Source: Nitritalea halalkaliphila LW7 (GTDB lineage: Bacteria > Bacteroidota > Bacteroidia > Cytophagales > Cyclobacteriaceae). Taken from it: a stretch of 64,000 nt of DNA. The stretch is taken from the NCBI RefSeq assembly GCF_000265075.1, contig NZ_AJYA01000005.1, positions 62,001-126,000 on the forward strand, read 5' to 3'. The translations under genes and the position numbers were made by a program. Below are positions 1 to 10,752 of this stretch, piece after piece. How positions within the stretch are numbered: the first letter of the stretch is position 1; every line of letters begins with the position of its first letter. Below the pieces are notes generated by a model. That model saw only the letters and a program-made list of their open reading frames with translations. It was not told the DNA's origin and made no database searches.

Positions 1-51
1 TGGATTTTTTATGCGATAGACGATTAGGCGATTCGAAATGCCTATAAGCGC

Positions 52-1335
52 TTACTTGCGCTGTAAAAGCTGCCGCACGAAATTCGGCAAAGCCAGTGAG
101 GCCGTATGGATACTGCTATTGTAATACTTCAAGCCTTTCGCCTGAACGAAGGCCTCCACCTCCGCAGCATCGATGTGCCCGAAATCAGTGGCCGAAGCCT
201 TCGTACCGACCTGGAAGGACCACATTCCCGTCGGATAGGTAGGCACATAAAATAGACTGACATAAGCATTGCCCTTCCCAAAAAGCCCCTCGATCGTATC
301 GTGTAAATCCGTAAAGGCAGCTTCGTTAAATTTCGGTGACTCGCCCTGCGCAACCAAAATACCGTCTGGCTTCAGCGCCTTATAACAGTTATTATAGAAT
401 CCTACCGAAAACAAGCCTTCCGCAGGACCTACTGGATCAGAACCATCTACGATAATGAGGTCATAGCTGGAATGGGTGGCCTGCTCGGCAAAGGAAATGC
501 CATCTCCGACGATCAACTCCAAGCGTGGGTCGTCGAACGCTGCTGCTATATCGGGTAGGTGCTGCTTACACGCCTTAATCACTTCTCCATCGATTTCCAC
601 CATGGTCACCTTCTCGATGCCCGAATGTCGGAGCACTTCACGAACCGTGCCACCATCACCACCACCGATGACCAGCACATTTTTTACGTTACCATGTGCG
701 AAAATCGCTGGGTGACTGATCATTTCATGGTAGTGAAACTCATCGTTCTCCGTCGTCATCACCATATCATCCAGCGCGAGGAACTTGCCATACTTCGGCG
801 ATTCTAAAATCCGTACCCGCTGATAGGCTGTGGTGACATCGTGGTACACTTCCCCTGTGTAGCGTAGGGAAAGCGCCTGGAACTCATCCTTATCCGTAAA
901 CCACACATTACGGGTGTACATGCCCGGGTTCACCCACTCATCCGCCTTCTGCCGAGAAGAGCTGATATCAAAATCAATCCGCTTCAGTAAGTTTTTCGAG
1001 CCGCGCTTCATTTCGATCGCGGAATAGGAATCCGATCGGAAAGCCTCTTTTAAAAAGTCAAAAGAAATCCAGGCATCCATCTCCCCGCAGGTGAATAGGT
1101 CCACCGCCGCATATCCGTATTCCGGCCAGGTATGGATGGCCAGGTGGCTCTCCTCGATTACCACCACCCCAGACACCCCATAAGGAGAGAAATGGTGAAA
1201 AGTGGAATTGATAACTGTGGCTCCCGCCTTGCGCGCTGCCTCCACCATGTCCCGCTCGATGCTCGACACATCGTTTAATACATGCGGATCACAGCGCATA
1301 AACTCTACCAAGATGTGGTTTCCTAAAGCTCCCAT
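52..1335 (-). CDS. speD-speE: Bifunctional S-adenosylmethionine decarboxylase / spermidine synthase (SpeD-SpeE fusion)
   Basis: One uninterrupted 427-residue chain holds two polyamine enzymes. Residues 1 to about 130 are a class 1b AdoMet decarboxylase: the motif [12 protein letters not shown] puts Ser63 at the self-cleavage site that makes the pyruvoyl group, with His68 and Cys83, the same numbering as the Thermotoga maritima enzyme. From about residue 150 the chain is an aminopropyltransferase with the GGGDGG nucleotide loop and the DGSDPVGP active-site motif. The first half makes decarboxylated AdoMet and the second transfers its aminopropyl group to putrescine, giving spermidine in the cytoplasm. 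I start at the ATG at 1335 because homology begins there and a promoter box lies just upstream; the frame is open back to 1455. Such fusions are known in a few bacteria. Confidence 0.9.
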   Translation of the reverse strand: MGALGNHILVEFMRCDPHVLNDVSSIERDMVEAARKAGATVINSTFHHFSPYGVSGVVVIEESHLAIHTWPEYGYAAVDLFTCGEMDAWISFDFLKEAFRSDSYSAIEMKRGSKNLLKRIDFDISSSRQKADEWVNPGMYTRNVWFTDKDEFQALSLRYTGEVYHDVTTAYQRVRILESPKYGKFLALDDMVMTTENDEFHYHEMISHPAIFAHGNVKNVLVIGGGDGGTVREVLRHSGIEKVTMVEIDGEVIKACKQHLPDIAAAFDDPRLELIVGDGISFAEQATHSSYDLIIVDGSDPVGPAEGLFSVGFYNNCYKALKPDGILVAQGESPKFNEAAFTDLHDTIEGLFGKGNAYVSLFYVPTYPTGMWSFQVGTKASATDFGHIDAAEVEAFVQAKGLKYYNSSIHTASLALPNFVRQLLQRK

Positions 1336-1361
1336 CGTTCTTTTTTTATCGTTTAACAGCG

Positions 1362-1369
1362 CAAAAGTA
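1362..1369 (-). promoter_or_regulatory. Bacteroidota -7 box (TACTTTTG) for speD-speE
   Basis: On the minus strand TACTTTTG matches the TAnnTTTG -7 consensus of Bacteroidota sigma-ABfr. It lies 26 bases before the ATG at 1335, implying a short leader. No clear -33 TTTG is seen. It lies inside the upstream open frame, which argues that the longer start at 1455 is not used. Confidence 0.5.
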
Positions 1370-1556
1370 CGCTTTTCCACGTCCATGGAAAGTATTTTTT
1401 TTTCAGAAATCGCATCCACCCTCCTTTTGGGCGAAGCCCGAAACCACCCCACCACTCACAGGAGAAAAGCACCTTACAGCCTACTTCAGGCAAAATTTCG
1501 CGGAAAAATCAGAACATGTAAATGCGGAAACCTGTTAAAATAGAAAAAGACCTTAC

Positions 1557-3620
1557 ATGAAGTACCCTTTACTCCTAGGATTCCTTGCCTTATTTTTATT
1601 TTCCTGTGGCATCTCCGAAGAGCAGCAGCTCCAATCCCCCTCCGGCCTTATTACCGTAGACATCAGCCTGAAAGATGGGGTCCCACACTATGCTCTAAGC
1701 AAAAACGACGACAAGCTCCTACTGCCCAGCCCGCTCGGCATGGACTTTAAAGACTTTTCCATAGGAGAAAATGCCCGGCTGATCGCCGTGAGAAACTGGG
1801 AGGAAGAGGAGCCTTGGGATGCTGTCTGGGGTGAAAAAAGCAAATTTCTCGCCCACTACAAAGGAAAACTCCTTACCTATGAAGAAGCAAATGGCCTGCA
1901 GTTCCAACTTGAGTTTCGCGCCTACGACGATGGCATTGGCTTCCGATACATCCTCCCCGAGCAAGAGGGTCTACCGGACAGCCTATTCCTCCTAAACGAA
2001 AAAACATTTTTTCAACTTCCCGAGGACTACACCGCTTGGTGGATAGAAGGAAATTACGATACGTATGAGTTGCTCTACACCAAAAGCCCCGTCAGCGCTA
2101 TCGGAGAGATCGAAAATGACTTGAACACCCACACGCACTCGATCGGAGGCTTCCCGAAAAACTCGGCGCACACCCCGCTGACGATGAAAACCAGCCAGGG
2201 TAAGTACCTCTCCATCCATGAGGCTGCCTGATCGACTATGCTGGCATGACGCTGGAACGCCTCGACGGCTACCGCCTAAAATCGAATTTGGTCCCTTGGC
2301 CGGATGGTATTTTAGTGCGCAGCGCCGGCTCCCTCCAGAGCCCCTGGCGTGCCATCATCGTGGCGGATAGCCCCGGAGAGCTCGTAGAGTCCGAACTTAT
2401 TTTGAGCCTGAACACGCCGCGCGACCGCAGTAAAAATTATAGCTACATCGAGCCCATGAACTATGTGGGCATCTGGTGGAGCATGCACCTGGGCATCGAA
2501 ACCTGGGGCATGGAAGGCGGCCGGCATGGCGCCACCACAGAAAATGCCAAGCGCTACATCGATTTTGCGGCAGCGAATAACATCCGCGGTGTACTGGTAG
2601 AAGGGTGGAACACCGGCTGGGAAAGCTGGTACCAAGACGATAATTTTGATTTCCAGACGCCCTATCCGGATTTCGATCTGGAGGAAGTGGCGCGCTACGC
2701 GCAAGAGAAGGGCGTGGCGCTCATCGGCCATCACGAAACAGGTGGACAGGTGCTATCGTACGAAGAAAATTTAGAAGCTGCGCTCGACCTCTACCAGTCG
2801 CTAGGGGTGAAAGCCATTAAAACCGGATATGCCGGGCAGATGCGCCCTGAGGGCCACTTTCACCAGGGACAGTTTATGGTTCGCCACCATCAGCGCGTGG
2901 TAGACGAAGCAGCCAAAAGAGGGATCATGGTGAATATTCATGAGCCCATTAAAGATACGGGGCTGCGCCGCACCTACCCGAACCTGATGACCCGTGAGGC
3001 GTCCGCGGCATGGAGTGGAATGCCTGGTCGCGCGGAAATCCCCCCTCCCATACCCCTACCCTAGTCTTCACCCGCATGCTGGCCGGTCCGCTCGACTATA
3101 CTCCCGGTATTTTTGACCTAAAATTCGAGAATTTCCGCGAAAAAATGACGCTTTGGAACGAGCTAGACGGCCTAGAAACGCAAGGGCGCATGTACAGCAC
3201 CCTCGCCCGCCAGTTGGCCCACTACGTCATCCTCTACAGTCCGCTGCAGATGGCCGCAGATATGATCGAAAACTATGAAGCCAGCCGGCCTTTGCATTTA
3301 TCCGACAGGTGCCCGCAGACTGGGATGAAATTCGTGTGCTGGACGGCGAGATCGGCGAGTTTGTGATCATCGCACGCCGAAAAGGGGAGCAGTGGTTTCT
3401 CGGCGGCATCACGAATGAGCAGGAACGGCGCGTAAAAGTACCCCTTGATTTCCTCGGCCCACGCAGCTTTGTGGCCACCAGCTATGCCGACACGCCCGAA
3501 ACAGATATGGACGAAAACCCCACAGCCATCGCCATCGAGAAACGCGAGGTGAACAGCCGGCAGTCACTGGAATTTACGATGAAACCTGGCGGCGGGTTCG
3601 CTGTTCAGTTCACCCCTTAA
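1557..3620 (+). CDS. GH97 inverting alpha-glucosidase lipoprotein (SusB type), frame broken at three sites
   Basis: The restored protein of about 688 residues starts with a lipoprotein signal (FLFSCG). The three Glu residues of inverting GH97 enzymes are present: Glu of HHETGG, Glu of NIHEPIKD and Glu of RGMEWNAW. They are spaced 69 and 24 residues apart, exactly as Glu439, Glu508 and Glu532 in Bacteroides SusB. It should release glucose from alpha-glucans on the periplasmic or outer-membrane side, with calcium. One base is missing at about 2227 (C), 3001 (G) and 3285 (C), so the raw sequence shows pieces near 1557-2231, 2246-3000, 3010-3284 and 3309-3620. No SusC/SusD pair or regulator adjoins it, so it stands alone and not in a classic utilisation locus. 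A terminator follows. Confidence 0.88.
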
Positions 3621-3642
3621 AAGGGAATTGAGGCATAGCGTT

Positions 3643-3675
3643 GGCCGGGGATTTAAGGGCCCGGCCTTTTTTTTT
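3643..3675 (+). terminator. Rho-independent terminator after the GH97 gene
   Basis: A GGCCGGG / CCCGGCC stem with a 10-base loop is followed by nine T residues, 22 bases after the GH97 stop codon. Confidence 0.85.
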
Positions 3676-3731
3676 GCGCCGAGGCGCAAAGAACAGACTT
3701 CTACATTATTTCCACCTATCAAAAAAAAACC

Positions 3732-4651
3732 ATGACAACAGACTACGCAGACCTCATCCAGACCATTTATACACGAGTAAAAAAGATGGACCTCCGAGGG
3801 CAGGTAGCCAATTATATCCCAGAGCTGGCGGAGGTGGATCCGGAGCAGTTCGGGATCGCGCTGGTGGATACGGAAGGGAATGTGTACGGCGCGGGAGATT
3901 ATCAGAAGCCCTTTTCGATCCAGAGCATCTCGAAGGTGTTCACCCTGATGATGGTGTTTCATGTGTTCAAGCAGAAGCTTTGGCAGCGCGTAAACGTGGA
4001 ACCGAGTGGCAACCCCTTTAACAGCATCGCGCAGCTGGAATTTGAGGGCGGCATCCCCCGAAATCCCTTTATTAATGCGGGGGCGCTGGTGATTACGGAC
4101 GCCCTTTACGGCAAGTATCCGCATGCACTGCAGGCCATCGTGGATTTCGTGAACGAGCTGGCAGGAAAAAACTGTGTCACCATTAATGAGGCCGTGAAGC
4201 GCTCCGAGCTGGCACATGCACAGCGCAATAAGGCCCTCGCCTACTTTTTAAAAGCCTATCAAAACTTCCATCATGAGGTGGAGGAAGTGCTGGAAACCTA
4301 TGTGGCGCACTGTGCCATCGAGATGAGCTGTGAGGACCTGGCGAAGGCCTTCTCCTGTTTTGCGCTGGACGGCTACTCCCCTTTTGCGCAGCGCCGCATC
4401 CTCTCCGAGAGCCATACCCGTCGCCTGAACGCCTGATGCTGACCTGTGGCTTCTACGATGAGGCCGGAGAGTTCGCCTTCCGCGTGGGACTACCTGGAAA
4501 GTCGGGCGTGGGAGGAGGTGTGGCCGCTGCCCTGCCGGGCAAATTCTCCGTCGCGGTCTGGAGCCCGGAATTAAACGTGAAGGGCAATTCGATACGGGCG
4601 ATAAAGGCCCTCGAACTGCTCACCGATGAGCTGGATTTTTCCCTATTTTAA
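3732..4651 (+). CDS. glsA: Glutaminase A, frame broken once
   Basis: The restored protein of about 306 residues matches the length of bacterial glutaminases such as E. coli YbaS. It hydrolyses glutamine to glutamate and ammonia in the cytoplasm. The serine beta-lactamase-like fold is shown by the SISK motif (nucleophile Ser and Lys of SxxK) near residue 60, the segment NPFINAGA and the C-terminal GKSGVGGG loop. One C is missing at 4432-4433: the raw frame reads GCC TGA, and with the base restored RRLNA joins [10 protein letters not shown]. The fragments run 3732-4436 and 4436-4651. It is flanked by its own terminators and looks monocistronic. Confidence 0.93.
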
Positions 4652-4681
4652 AGGCTGCCAGCGGAATACCTGCTGACATTC

Positions 4682-4723
4682 AGCGGACTACTCTTTCTAT
4701 TTTCATTAGGAAAGCAGTCCGCT
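4682..4723 (+). repeat. Inverted repeat between glsA and typA
   Basis: AGCGGACT pairs with AGTCCGCT, and inside them CTTTC pairs with GAAAG, giving a long imperfect hairpin just after the glsA stop and just before the typA promoter. There is no T tract on the plus strand. It may be a weak terminator or mRNA end-protecting hairpin for glsA. Confidence 0.5.
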
Positions 4724-4748
4724 TAGAAAATATGCAAAAAAAATTGGC

Positions 4749-4756
4749 TACCTTTG
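4749..4756 (+). promoter_or_regulatory. Bacteroidota -7 box (TACCTTTG) for typA
   Basis: TACCTTTG is a full match to TAnnTTTG and lies 20 bases before the typA ATG at 4777. No good -33 box is visible. Confidence 0.55.
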
Positions 4757-4776
4757 CACTTTAATTCAATTTCAAC

Positions 4777-6586
4777 ATGCAGCATATTCGGAACATCGCG
4801 ATAATCGCGCACGTAGACCACGGCAAGACGACCTTGGTAGACAAGATTATCCACGCGTCAAAAATTTTCGCGAAAACCAACAGTTTGATGACCTTATCCT
4901 TGACAACAATGACTTGGAAAGAGAGCGAGGCATCACCATTCTTTCTAAGAACGTATCTGTTCGTTATAAGGACCATAAGATTAACATCATCGACACCCCT
5001 GGTCACGCCGACTTCGGTGGTGAGGTGGAGCGTGTACTTAAAATGGCGGATGGCGTTATCCTTCTCGTGGATGCTTTCGAAGGTCCTATGCCGCAGACAC
5101 GTTTCGTACTGAGCAAAGCCCTCTCTTTAGGCCTTACGCCTATCGTAGTGGTGAATAAAGTTGATAAAGAAAACTGCCGCCCGGACGAAGTGCAGGAGGC
5201 TGTGTTTGAGTTGATGTTCAACTTAGACGCTACCGAGGAGCAGTTAGAGTTCAAGACCCTATACGGTTCAGCGAAAAACAACTGGATGGGTGAAGACTGG
5301 AAGGTGCAGACAGACAGCATCTTGCCCTTACTCGATGCGATATTAGAACATATCCCTGCGCCGAAAATCGATGAGGGAAGCTTACAGCTGCAGGTAACCT
5401 CATTGGATTATTCGAGCTTCGTGGGACGTATCGCGATCGGTAGAGTGCGAAGAGGAACGATTAAAGAAGGACAGCAGCTTTCGCTTTGTAAGGCGGATGG
5501 TGTGATTAAAAAGGTCCGCGTGAAGGAACTTCATGTGTTCGAAGGCTTAGGAAAGCATAAAGTAAGCGAAGTGGGTGCTGGTGATATCTGTGCCGTGACG
5601 GGAATCGATGATTTCGAAATCGGAGATACCATCGCTGACTTGGAAAACCCGGAAGCACTACCGCGCATCGCCATCGACGAGCCGACGATGAACATGCTCT
5701 TTACGATCAACAATTCTCCTTTCTTCGGCAAAGAGGGGAAATTCGTGACTTCCCGTCACTTAAGAGATCGTTTGTTTAAGGAAATGGAGAAAAACTTGGC
5801 GCTCCGCGTGGAGACGACCGATAATGAAGATAAATTTCTCGTCTATGGCCGAGGTATTCTTCACTTGTCCGTACTCATCGAGACCATGCGTCGCGAGGGG
5901 TATGAGTTACAGGTGGGCCAGCCTCAGGTAATTTTTAAGGAAGAAAACGGCGTGAAAATGGAGCGATCGAAACCCTAGTCGTAGATGTGCCGGAGGAAAC
6001 GGCAGGAAAGGTGATCGAGTTAGCCACACAGCGTAAGGGCGAACTGCTGATCATGGAGCCGAAGGGCGACTTGCAGCACTTAGAGTTCCGCATTCCTTCG
6101 CGCGGCCTGATCGGTTTACGTAATAACGTCCTGACGGCCACGCAGGGTGAAGCCATCATGAACCACCGCTTTACTGCTTACGAGCCTTTTAAAGGAAATA
6201 TCCCAGGCCGGATTAACGGTTCCCTCATTTCGATGGAAGCGGGACAGTGTACAGCGTACGCGATCGATAAGTTACAGGATCGTGGGGTATTCTTTATCGA
6301 GCCAGGTGAGGAATTATACGGAGGTCAGGTAATCGGTGAGCACTCGCGCGATAATGACCTCGTAGTAAACGTGCAGAAGGGGAAAAAACTCACCAACATG
6401 CGCGCTTCCGGTTCGGATGACAACACGCGTATCGCACCACCAAAGCGTTTCTCTTTAGAGGAGGCGATGGAATATATCCAAAAGGATGAGTACCTAGAGA
6501 TCACGCCGAAGTCGATTCGTATGCGTAAGATCTACTTGGATGAAAATGAAAGAAACCGTCTCGCTAAGAAAGAGGCTGCGGTTTAA
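4777..6586 (+). CDS. typA: Ribosome-associated GTPase TypA/BipA, frame broken twice
   Basis: The restored protein of about 603 residues has the usual TypA length. G1 is [12 protein letters not shown], the switch II region is [10 protein letters not shown], and G4 is NKVDK. Elongation-factor-like domains III and V and the TypA-specific C-terminus ([14 protein letters not shown]) follow. It binds the ribosome and helps 50S assembly and stress or cold growth. One C is missing at 4869 (restored reading [12 protein letters not shown]) and another at 5964 (restored reading [16 protein letters not shown]). The raw pieces are 4777-5112, 4914-5978 and 5987-6586. It has its own promoter and a strong terminator. 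Confidence 0.95.
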
Positions 6587-6599
6587 GCATGATAGAAAA

Positions 6600-6626
6600 G
6601 AGGCGAGCAAATCGCCTCTTTTTTTT
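6600..6626 (+). terminator. Rho-independent terminator after typA
   Basis: GAGGCGA pairs with TCGCCTC around a five-base loop, followed by eight T residues, 14 bases after the typA stop. Confidence 0.9.
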
Positions 6627-6676
6627 GGTATCCATTTTTCAGTACGTAGGGAACTCTACTTTCCGATGGGGGAATA

Positions 6677-6713
6677 AAAAAACGAGCTAGCTTTATCGCT
6701 GGCTCGTTTTTTT
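6677..6713 (-). terminator. Bidirectional terminator between typA and icd
   Basis: A run of A, the stem AACGAGC / GCTCGTT with an inner AGC/GCT pairing, and a run of T make a hairpin that can terminate on either strand. It lies 32 bases past the stop of the minus-strand isocitrate dehydrogenase gene and just beyond the typA terminator. Confidence 0.8.
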
Positions 6714-6744
6714 ATGCTTTTTTATGCTACTGTTCGCTTATAGC

Positions 6745-8199
6745 TTATTCACCCTGAGAGAGGGAATAGGCACGCTGTCCGTCGAAAGTATATAAGTTCT
6801 CTGTTTTGATAAAGTCGCAGCCCAGTGCCTCCACTTGCTTCAGCAGATCCAAGATCTGCGCATGCGTCACGGCGGACTGTCCGGCGTTCTGGAAGCGGCA
6901 TCTCCAGTGATCGGTGCAGAACGTCTCCTTCATACCTCCAGGGAATACTTTCACGCCACGGTTAGTGATAAGCTGCAGCTGCAAGCCATCCGCATCTAGC
7001 TGACGTAATTTCTCACCGAGGACATTGGGATCACGTCCTTCCTCATCCCACTCCAGGAAAACATCCACACCGATAAGTTCTTTGGCCTGCTTTACAGCTG
7101 GCTTCAGCTTGATGTTCATCGGCTCGGTGGCTTCTTTGCCGAAGGCAATCGGCTCCATATTCGCAGGCCCCTGCCCTAAGCGCTCGATGATCGCATCTGC
7201 AAAAGCCTGTGTCCCCACGCGCTCCTTAGAAAGGCCTTCCTGGTAGATATCTCCGGTGTGGTAGCCATCCTCCAGTGTTTTCATCCAGGCATTCGCGATT
7301 TTCTCCGCCACTTCTGGTTGGCCGATATGCACGAGCATCATGATGGCACCGTTTAGAAGACCCGATGGATTCGCGATGTCCATGCCTGCGATGTCCGGCG
7401 CGGAACCGTGAATCGCCTCGAACATGGCGACCTCTTCGCCCACATTCGCAGAGCCTCCGAGACCTACAGAGCCCGTTACCTGCGCGGCGATATCTGAGAT
7501 GATATCTCCATATAGATTAAGCGTCACGATCACATCGAAAATCTCCGGACGCTCGGCGATGAGGGCAGAACCGATGTCGATAATTTTATGATCGGTTTCG
7601 ATTTCTGGATATTCTTTCGCGATTTCGTCGAAGGTTTTATGGAAGAGGCCGTCGGCCAATTTCATGATGTTATCCTTCGTCATACAGGTCACTTTTTTAC
7701 GCCCATACTTTTTCGCGTACTCGAAGGCGTAGCGGATGATCTTCTCTGAACCTGGCTTCGAAATAAGTTTTAAGGACTGCACCACCTCCTGCGTCTGGCG
7801 ATGCTCGATGCCAGAATACAGGTCTTCCTCGTTTTCACGAATGATCACCAAATCAGTTTTCGGATAATTCGTTTTGATAAAGGGAGAGTAAGCCTTACAT
7901 GGGCGCACATTCGCAAAAAGACCGAAAGAGGTACGTGTGGTCACGTTTAAGCTCTTAAATCCGCCCCCCTGAGGCGTGGTAATCGGTGCTTTTAGAAACA
8001 CCTTGGTTTCTCTTAGCGACTCGAAAGCGCTGGCGTCCATCCCCGAGCTAATCCCCTTCAAATACACCTGCTCTCCGATCTCGATGACCTCTGGCTCGAT
8101 CTGGGCACCCGCTGCGTCTAAAATTCTAAGCGTGGCTTCCATGATTTCCGGGCCGATCCCATCGCCGTAAGCTACGGTAATTTTTCTTTTTGATGACAT
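6745..8199 (-). CDS. icd: NADP-dependent isocitrate dehydrogenase, Thermus type
   Basis: This intact 484-residue enzyme of the isocitrate/isopropylmalate dehydrogenase family oxidises isocitrate to 2-oxoglutarate and CO2 in the TCA cycle. The N-terminal nucleotide/substrate core shows YGDGIGPEI, RENEEDLYSG, and the metal-site region NLYGDIISD followed by HGSAPDIAG. An extra C-terminal domain of about 140 residues (from KQAKELIGVDVFLEW) is the hallmark of the long Thermus thermophilus form of 496 residues and is absent from E. coli Icd. I start at the ATG at 8199 (SSKRKITVAYGDG); an upstream ATG at 8238 would overlap the promoter box. Confidence 0.9.
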   Translation of the reverse strand: MSSKRKITVAYGDGIGPEIMEATLRILDAAGAQIEPEVIEIGEQVYLKGISSGMDASAFESLRETKVFLKAPITTPQGGGFKSLNVTTRTSFGLFANVRPCKAYSPFIKTNYPKTDLVIIRENEEDLYSGIEHRQTQEVVQSLKLISKPGSEKIIRYAFEYAKKYGRKKVTCMTKDNIMKLADGLFHKTFDEIAKEYPEIETDHKIIDIGSALIAERPEIFDVIVTLNLYGDIISDIAAQVTGSVGLGGSANVGEEVAMFEAIHGSAPDIAGMDIANPSGLLNGAIMMLVHIGQPEVAEKIANAWMKTLEDGYHTGDIYQEGLSKERVGTQAFADAIIERLGQGPANMEPIAFGKEATEPMNIKLKPAVKQAKELIGVDVFLEWDEEGRDPNVLGEKLRQLDADGLQLQLITNRGVKVFPGGMKETFCTDHWRCRFQNAGQSAVTHAQILDLLKQVEALGCDFIKTENLYTFDGQRAYSLSQGE

Positions 8200-8235
8200 A
8201 TCTACTACTGATTTGTTTGGTTTTCTAGTCCTGGA

Positions 8236-8243
8236 CAAAAATA
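8236..8243 (-). promoter_or_regulatory. Bacteroidota -7 box (TATTTTTG) for icd
   Basis: On the minus strand TATTTTTG is a perfect TAnnTTTG box, 36 bases before the ATG at 8199. It would give a leader of about 30 bases. Confidence 0.55.
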
Positions 8244-8370
8244 TAAAAAATAATGTGTTAAAAAGACCCTAACTACATCATTTTTGCAGGGTAAACCGCA
8301 TCTAAAACCTGTTTACCCTACCCAATTACTGTACGGAAAAGCGCCGCGATGGTTTTTCCATTTAAAAAGC

Positions 8371-8401
8371 TTGGGGAATCTTCATGGGACTTGTATATTT
8401 G
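8371..8401 (+). promoter_or_regulatory. Bacteroidota promoter (TTG-N20-TATATTTG) for the enoyl-CoA hydratase gene
   Basis: TTG at 8371-8373 and TATATTTG at 8394-8401 are separated by 20 bases, the spacing of the -33/-7 promoter of this phylum. The ATG follows 22 bases later. Confidence 0.65.
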
Positions 8402-8423
8402 ATGCTTATTACTGAAATCAGGT

Positions 8424-9208
8424 ATGGCTGAACAACAAAATATTCTATCGGAAGAAAAAGAAGGTATTCTTTACCTCACCATCAACCGAGAAACCAAATT
8501 AAATGCCTTAAATATCGCTACCATCGAAGAATTACGTACGGCATTCGAAGAGGTAGTGGATAATAAAAGCATTAAAGGTGTCATCATCACAGGAAGTGGA
8601 GAAAAGGCTTTCGTGGCAGGTGCTGATATCAGTGAAATCGCCGAACTCACCGAACTAAACGCTAGAAAATTTGCCGAAAACGGCCAAGATGTCTTCAACC
8701 TCATCGAAAACTGCCCCAAACCAGTTATCGCCGTCGTGAATGGCTTCGCGCTTGGAGGTGGCTGTGAGCTGGCCATGGCCTGCCACATGCGCATCGCGAC
8801 CGCGAATGCTAAGTTCGGGCAGCCGGAGGTGAACCTCGGCATCATCCTGGTTATGGCGGAACGCAGCGCCTAACTTATCTGGTAGGTCGTGGAAAGGCCC
8901 ATGAGCTCATGATGACAGGTGACATGATCACCGCGGAAGATGCCCGCCAATTAGGCCTAGTTAACCATGTGATGCCGACAAAAGATGAAGCCATGGACAA
9001 GGCTGAACAGATTTTGGAAAAAATCATGAGCAAGGCACCGCTCGCTATCGGCATGATCGTAGACTGCGTAAATGCAGTATATAACTGTGACGAAAACGGG
9101 TACCAAACGGAGGCTAATGGCTTCGCGCGCTGCGTGAAATCAGGCGACTACAAGGAAGGTACTTCGGCATTTTTAGAAAAACGTAAACCCGTCTTTAAAG
9201 GAGAATAA
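8424..9208 (+). CDS. Enoyl-CoA hydratase (crotonase family), frame broken once
   Basis: The restored protein of about 261 residues is a standard-length crotonase. The oxyanion-hole segments are AFVAGADISE and ALGGGCE. The two catalytic Glu residues are those of GGGCELA and GQPEVNLG, which points to a hydratase and not an isomerase. It hydrates short-chain trans-2-enoyl-CoA in fatty-acid oxidation or butanoate metabolism. One C is missing at 8846-8847; restoring it turns IILVMAERSA into IIPGYGGTQRLTYLVGRG, a family signature. The fragments run 8424-8873 and 8909-9208. Nothing around it fixes the substrate. Confidence 0.9.
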
Positions 9209-9235
9209 TTTACCCGCTATACGCACCCTCGCCGC

Positions 9236-10747
9236 ATGGGCCGAATGAAACAACTCTTGGGCCAGACGGCCCTCTATGGTGTTAGCAGTATTTTAGGGAG
9301 GAGCATTAACTTTCTGCTCATTCTCCTCTACGTCCGCTATTTGAGCAAGGAAGATCTCGGTGCCTTCACCGGGATCTACGCGCTCATGGGCTTCCTGAAC
9401 ATCCTCTTTACCTACGGGATGGAAACCACTTATTTCCGTTATGCGACGGGTAAAGGTCTGGACCCAGAGGCGGTGTATCGCTCCATTTTCACCCTCATCC
9501 TCAGCAGCTCCCTACTCCTCAGTGGCCTGCTCTTCGTCCTCGCGCCCTTCCTTAGCCAGTGGCTTGACTACCCAGACCAAAGCTACCTGTTCCGCTGGAT
9601 GGCCCTCATACTCTGTTTCGATGCGATCCTCGCCATTCCCTTTGCGCGACTGCGCCTCGAACAAAAAGCCGCCTGCTTCGCCGGAATCAAGCTCTTTAAC
9701 ATCCTGCTTAATGTAGGGCTCAATGTCTTTTTCATCCTCTACCTGCGCGAAAACTGGCGCTTACGCTCGCCCGAAGAGCTCCCTTCCTGGGCAGCCTACA
9801 TCTATCAGCCCGAATGGGGCGTGGAGTACATTTTCTTGGCGAACCTAATCGCTAATGGCGCCATTTTGCCCCTGATGCTGGCCGTTCTCGGGCGACCCCG
9901 CCTGAAACTGGACTGGGAACTGCTCCGCCCCATGTGGCCCTATGCCCTCCCACTGCTGTTTATGGGACTGGCCGGCGCCACGAATGAGCTCCTCTCCCGA
10001 CAGCTTTTTGAGTATGTCCTGCCGGACAATTTCTACCCGGGACTAAGCCAAAGAGAGGCCGCCGGTATTTTCGGAGCGAATTTTAAGTTGGCCATCCTCA
10101 TGAGCCTCATCATACAGGCCTTTAAGTACGCCGCCGAGCCCTTCTTTTTCCAGCAGGCCAGCGACAAGCAAGCCCCCGAGACCTTTGCCCATGTCATGCA
10201 CGGGTTTATTCTCTTCTGCACCGCGCTGATGGTAGCGCTATCCGTGAATTTATACTGGGTGGGGCCATTAATTTTAGGACAAGAAGGCTACCTGGAAGGC
10301 CTCTCCATCGTACCACTTCTGCTGCTCGGCTACCTGTTCTTAGGCATTTACTATAACTTGAGCATCTGGTTTAAACTTACCGATCAGACAAAATATAGCC
10401 TGTACCTCACCCTGTTAGGAGCTGGAATCACCCTGGTCACGGTACTGCTCTTAGTCCCGAAACTCGGCTTTATGGGAGCCGCCTGCAGCACCCTTTTCGC
10501 TTACATGAGCATGAGTGCCCTCTGCTTTGTACTGGGACAAAAATATTATCCGATACCCTACCAAACCGGGAAAGATTTAGCATATTTGTTGGTCGGAGCA
10601 GCACTCAGCTACGCTGGATATTACCTGCCCGTGGCAGAAAGTACCGCACCCCCGTTGCGCTTTCTTTTACATAATAGCCTCTTTATAGGTTATTTGGGCC
10701 TCCTCGTCTGGCAAGAGCGCCGCTGGTTGGCGACATTTAAACGATAA
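9236..10747 (+). CDS. Oligosaccharide flippase-like membrane protein (MOP superfamily)
   Basis: This intact chain of about 500 residues is almost wholly hydrophobic, with roughly 12 to 14 membrane segments. The opening [30 protein letters not shown] resembles Wzx-type polysaccharide exporters of the MATE/MOP superfamily. It probably flips a lipid-linked saccharide, possibly a lipopolysaccharide or cell-wall precursor, across the inner membrane; the substrate cannot be read from sequence. The ATG at 9245 (MKQLLG) is a slightly more natural start than 9236. It ends six bases before dut and heads a five-gene head-to-tail run (flippase, dut, TPR, DUF4292, EnvC-like). Confidence 0.8.
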   Translation: MGRMKQLLGQTALYGVSSILGRSINFLLILLYVRYLSKEDLGAFTGIYALMGFLNILFTYGMETTYFRYATGKGLDPEAVYRSIFTLILSSSLLLSGLLFVLAPFLSQWLDYPDQSYLFRWMALILCFDAILAIPFARLRLEQKAACFAGIKLFNILLNVGLNVFFILYLRENWRLRSPEELPSWAAYIYQPEWGVEYIFLANLIANGAILPLMLAVLGRPRLKLDWELLRPMWPYALPLLFMGLAGATNELLSRQLFEYVLPDNFYPGLSQREAAGIFGANFKLAILMSLIIQAFKYAAEPFFFQQASDKQAPETFAHVMHGFILFCTALMVALSVNLYWVGPLILGQEGYLEGLSIVPLLLLGYLFLGIYYNLSIWFKLTDQTKYSLYLTLLGAGITLVTVLLLVPKLGFMGAACSTLFAYMSMSALCFVLGQKYYPIPYQTGKDLAYLLVGAALSYAGYYLPVAESTAPPLRFLLHNSLFIGYLGLLVWQERRWLATFKR

Positions 10748-10752
10748 AACGC

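Noticed and set aside
129-353. Many open frames opposite or across strong genes, such as this one within speD-speE
   Set aside because: They lie wholly inside genes with clear families, carry no recognisable domain, and have Arg/Ser/Pro-rich compositions typical of shadow frames.
2246-3064. Reading the GH97, glutaminase, TypA and similar fragments as separate small genes
   Set aside because: The fragments lack starts and domains of their own and rejoin to family-length proteins when single bases are restored.
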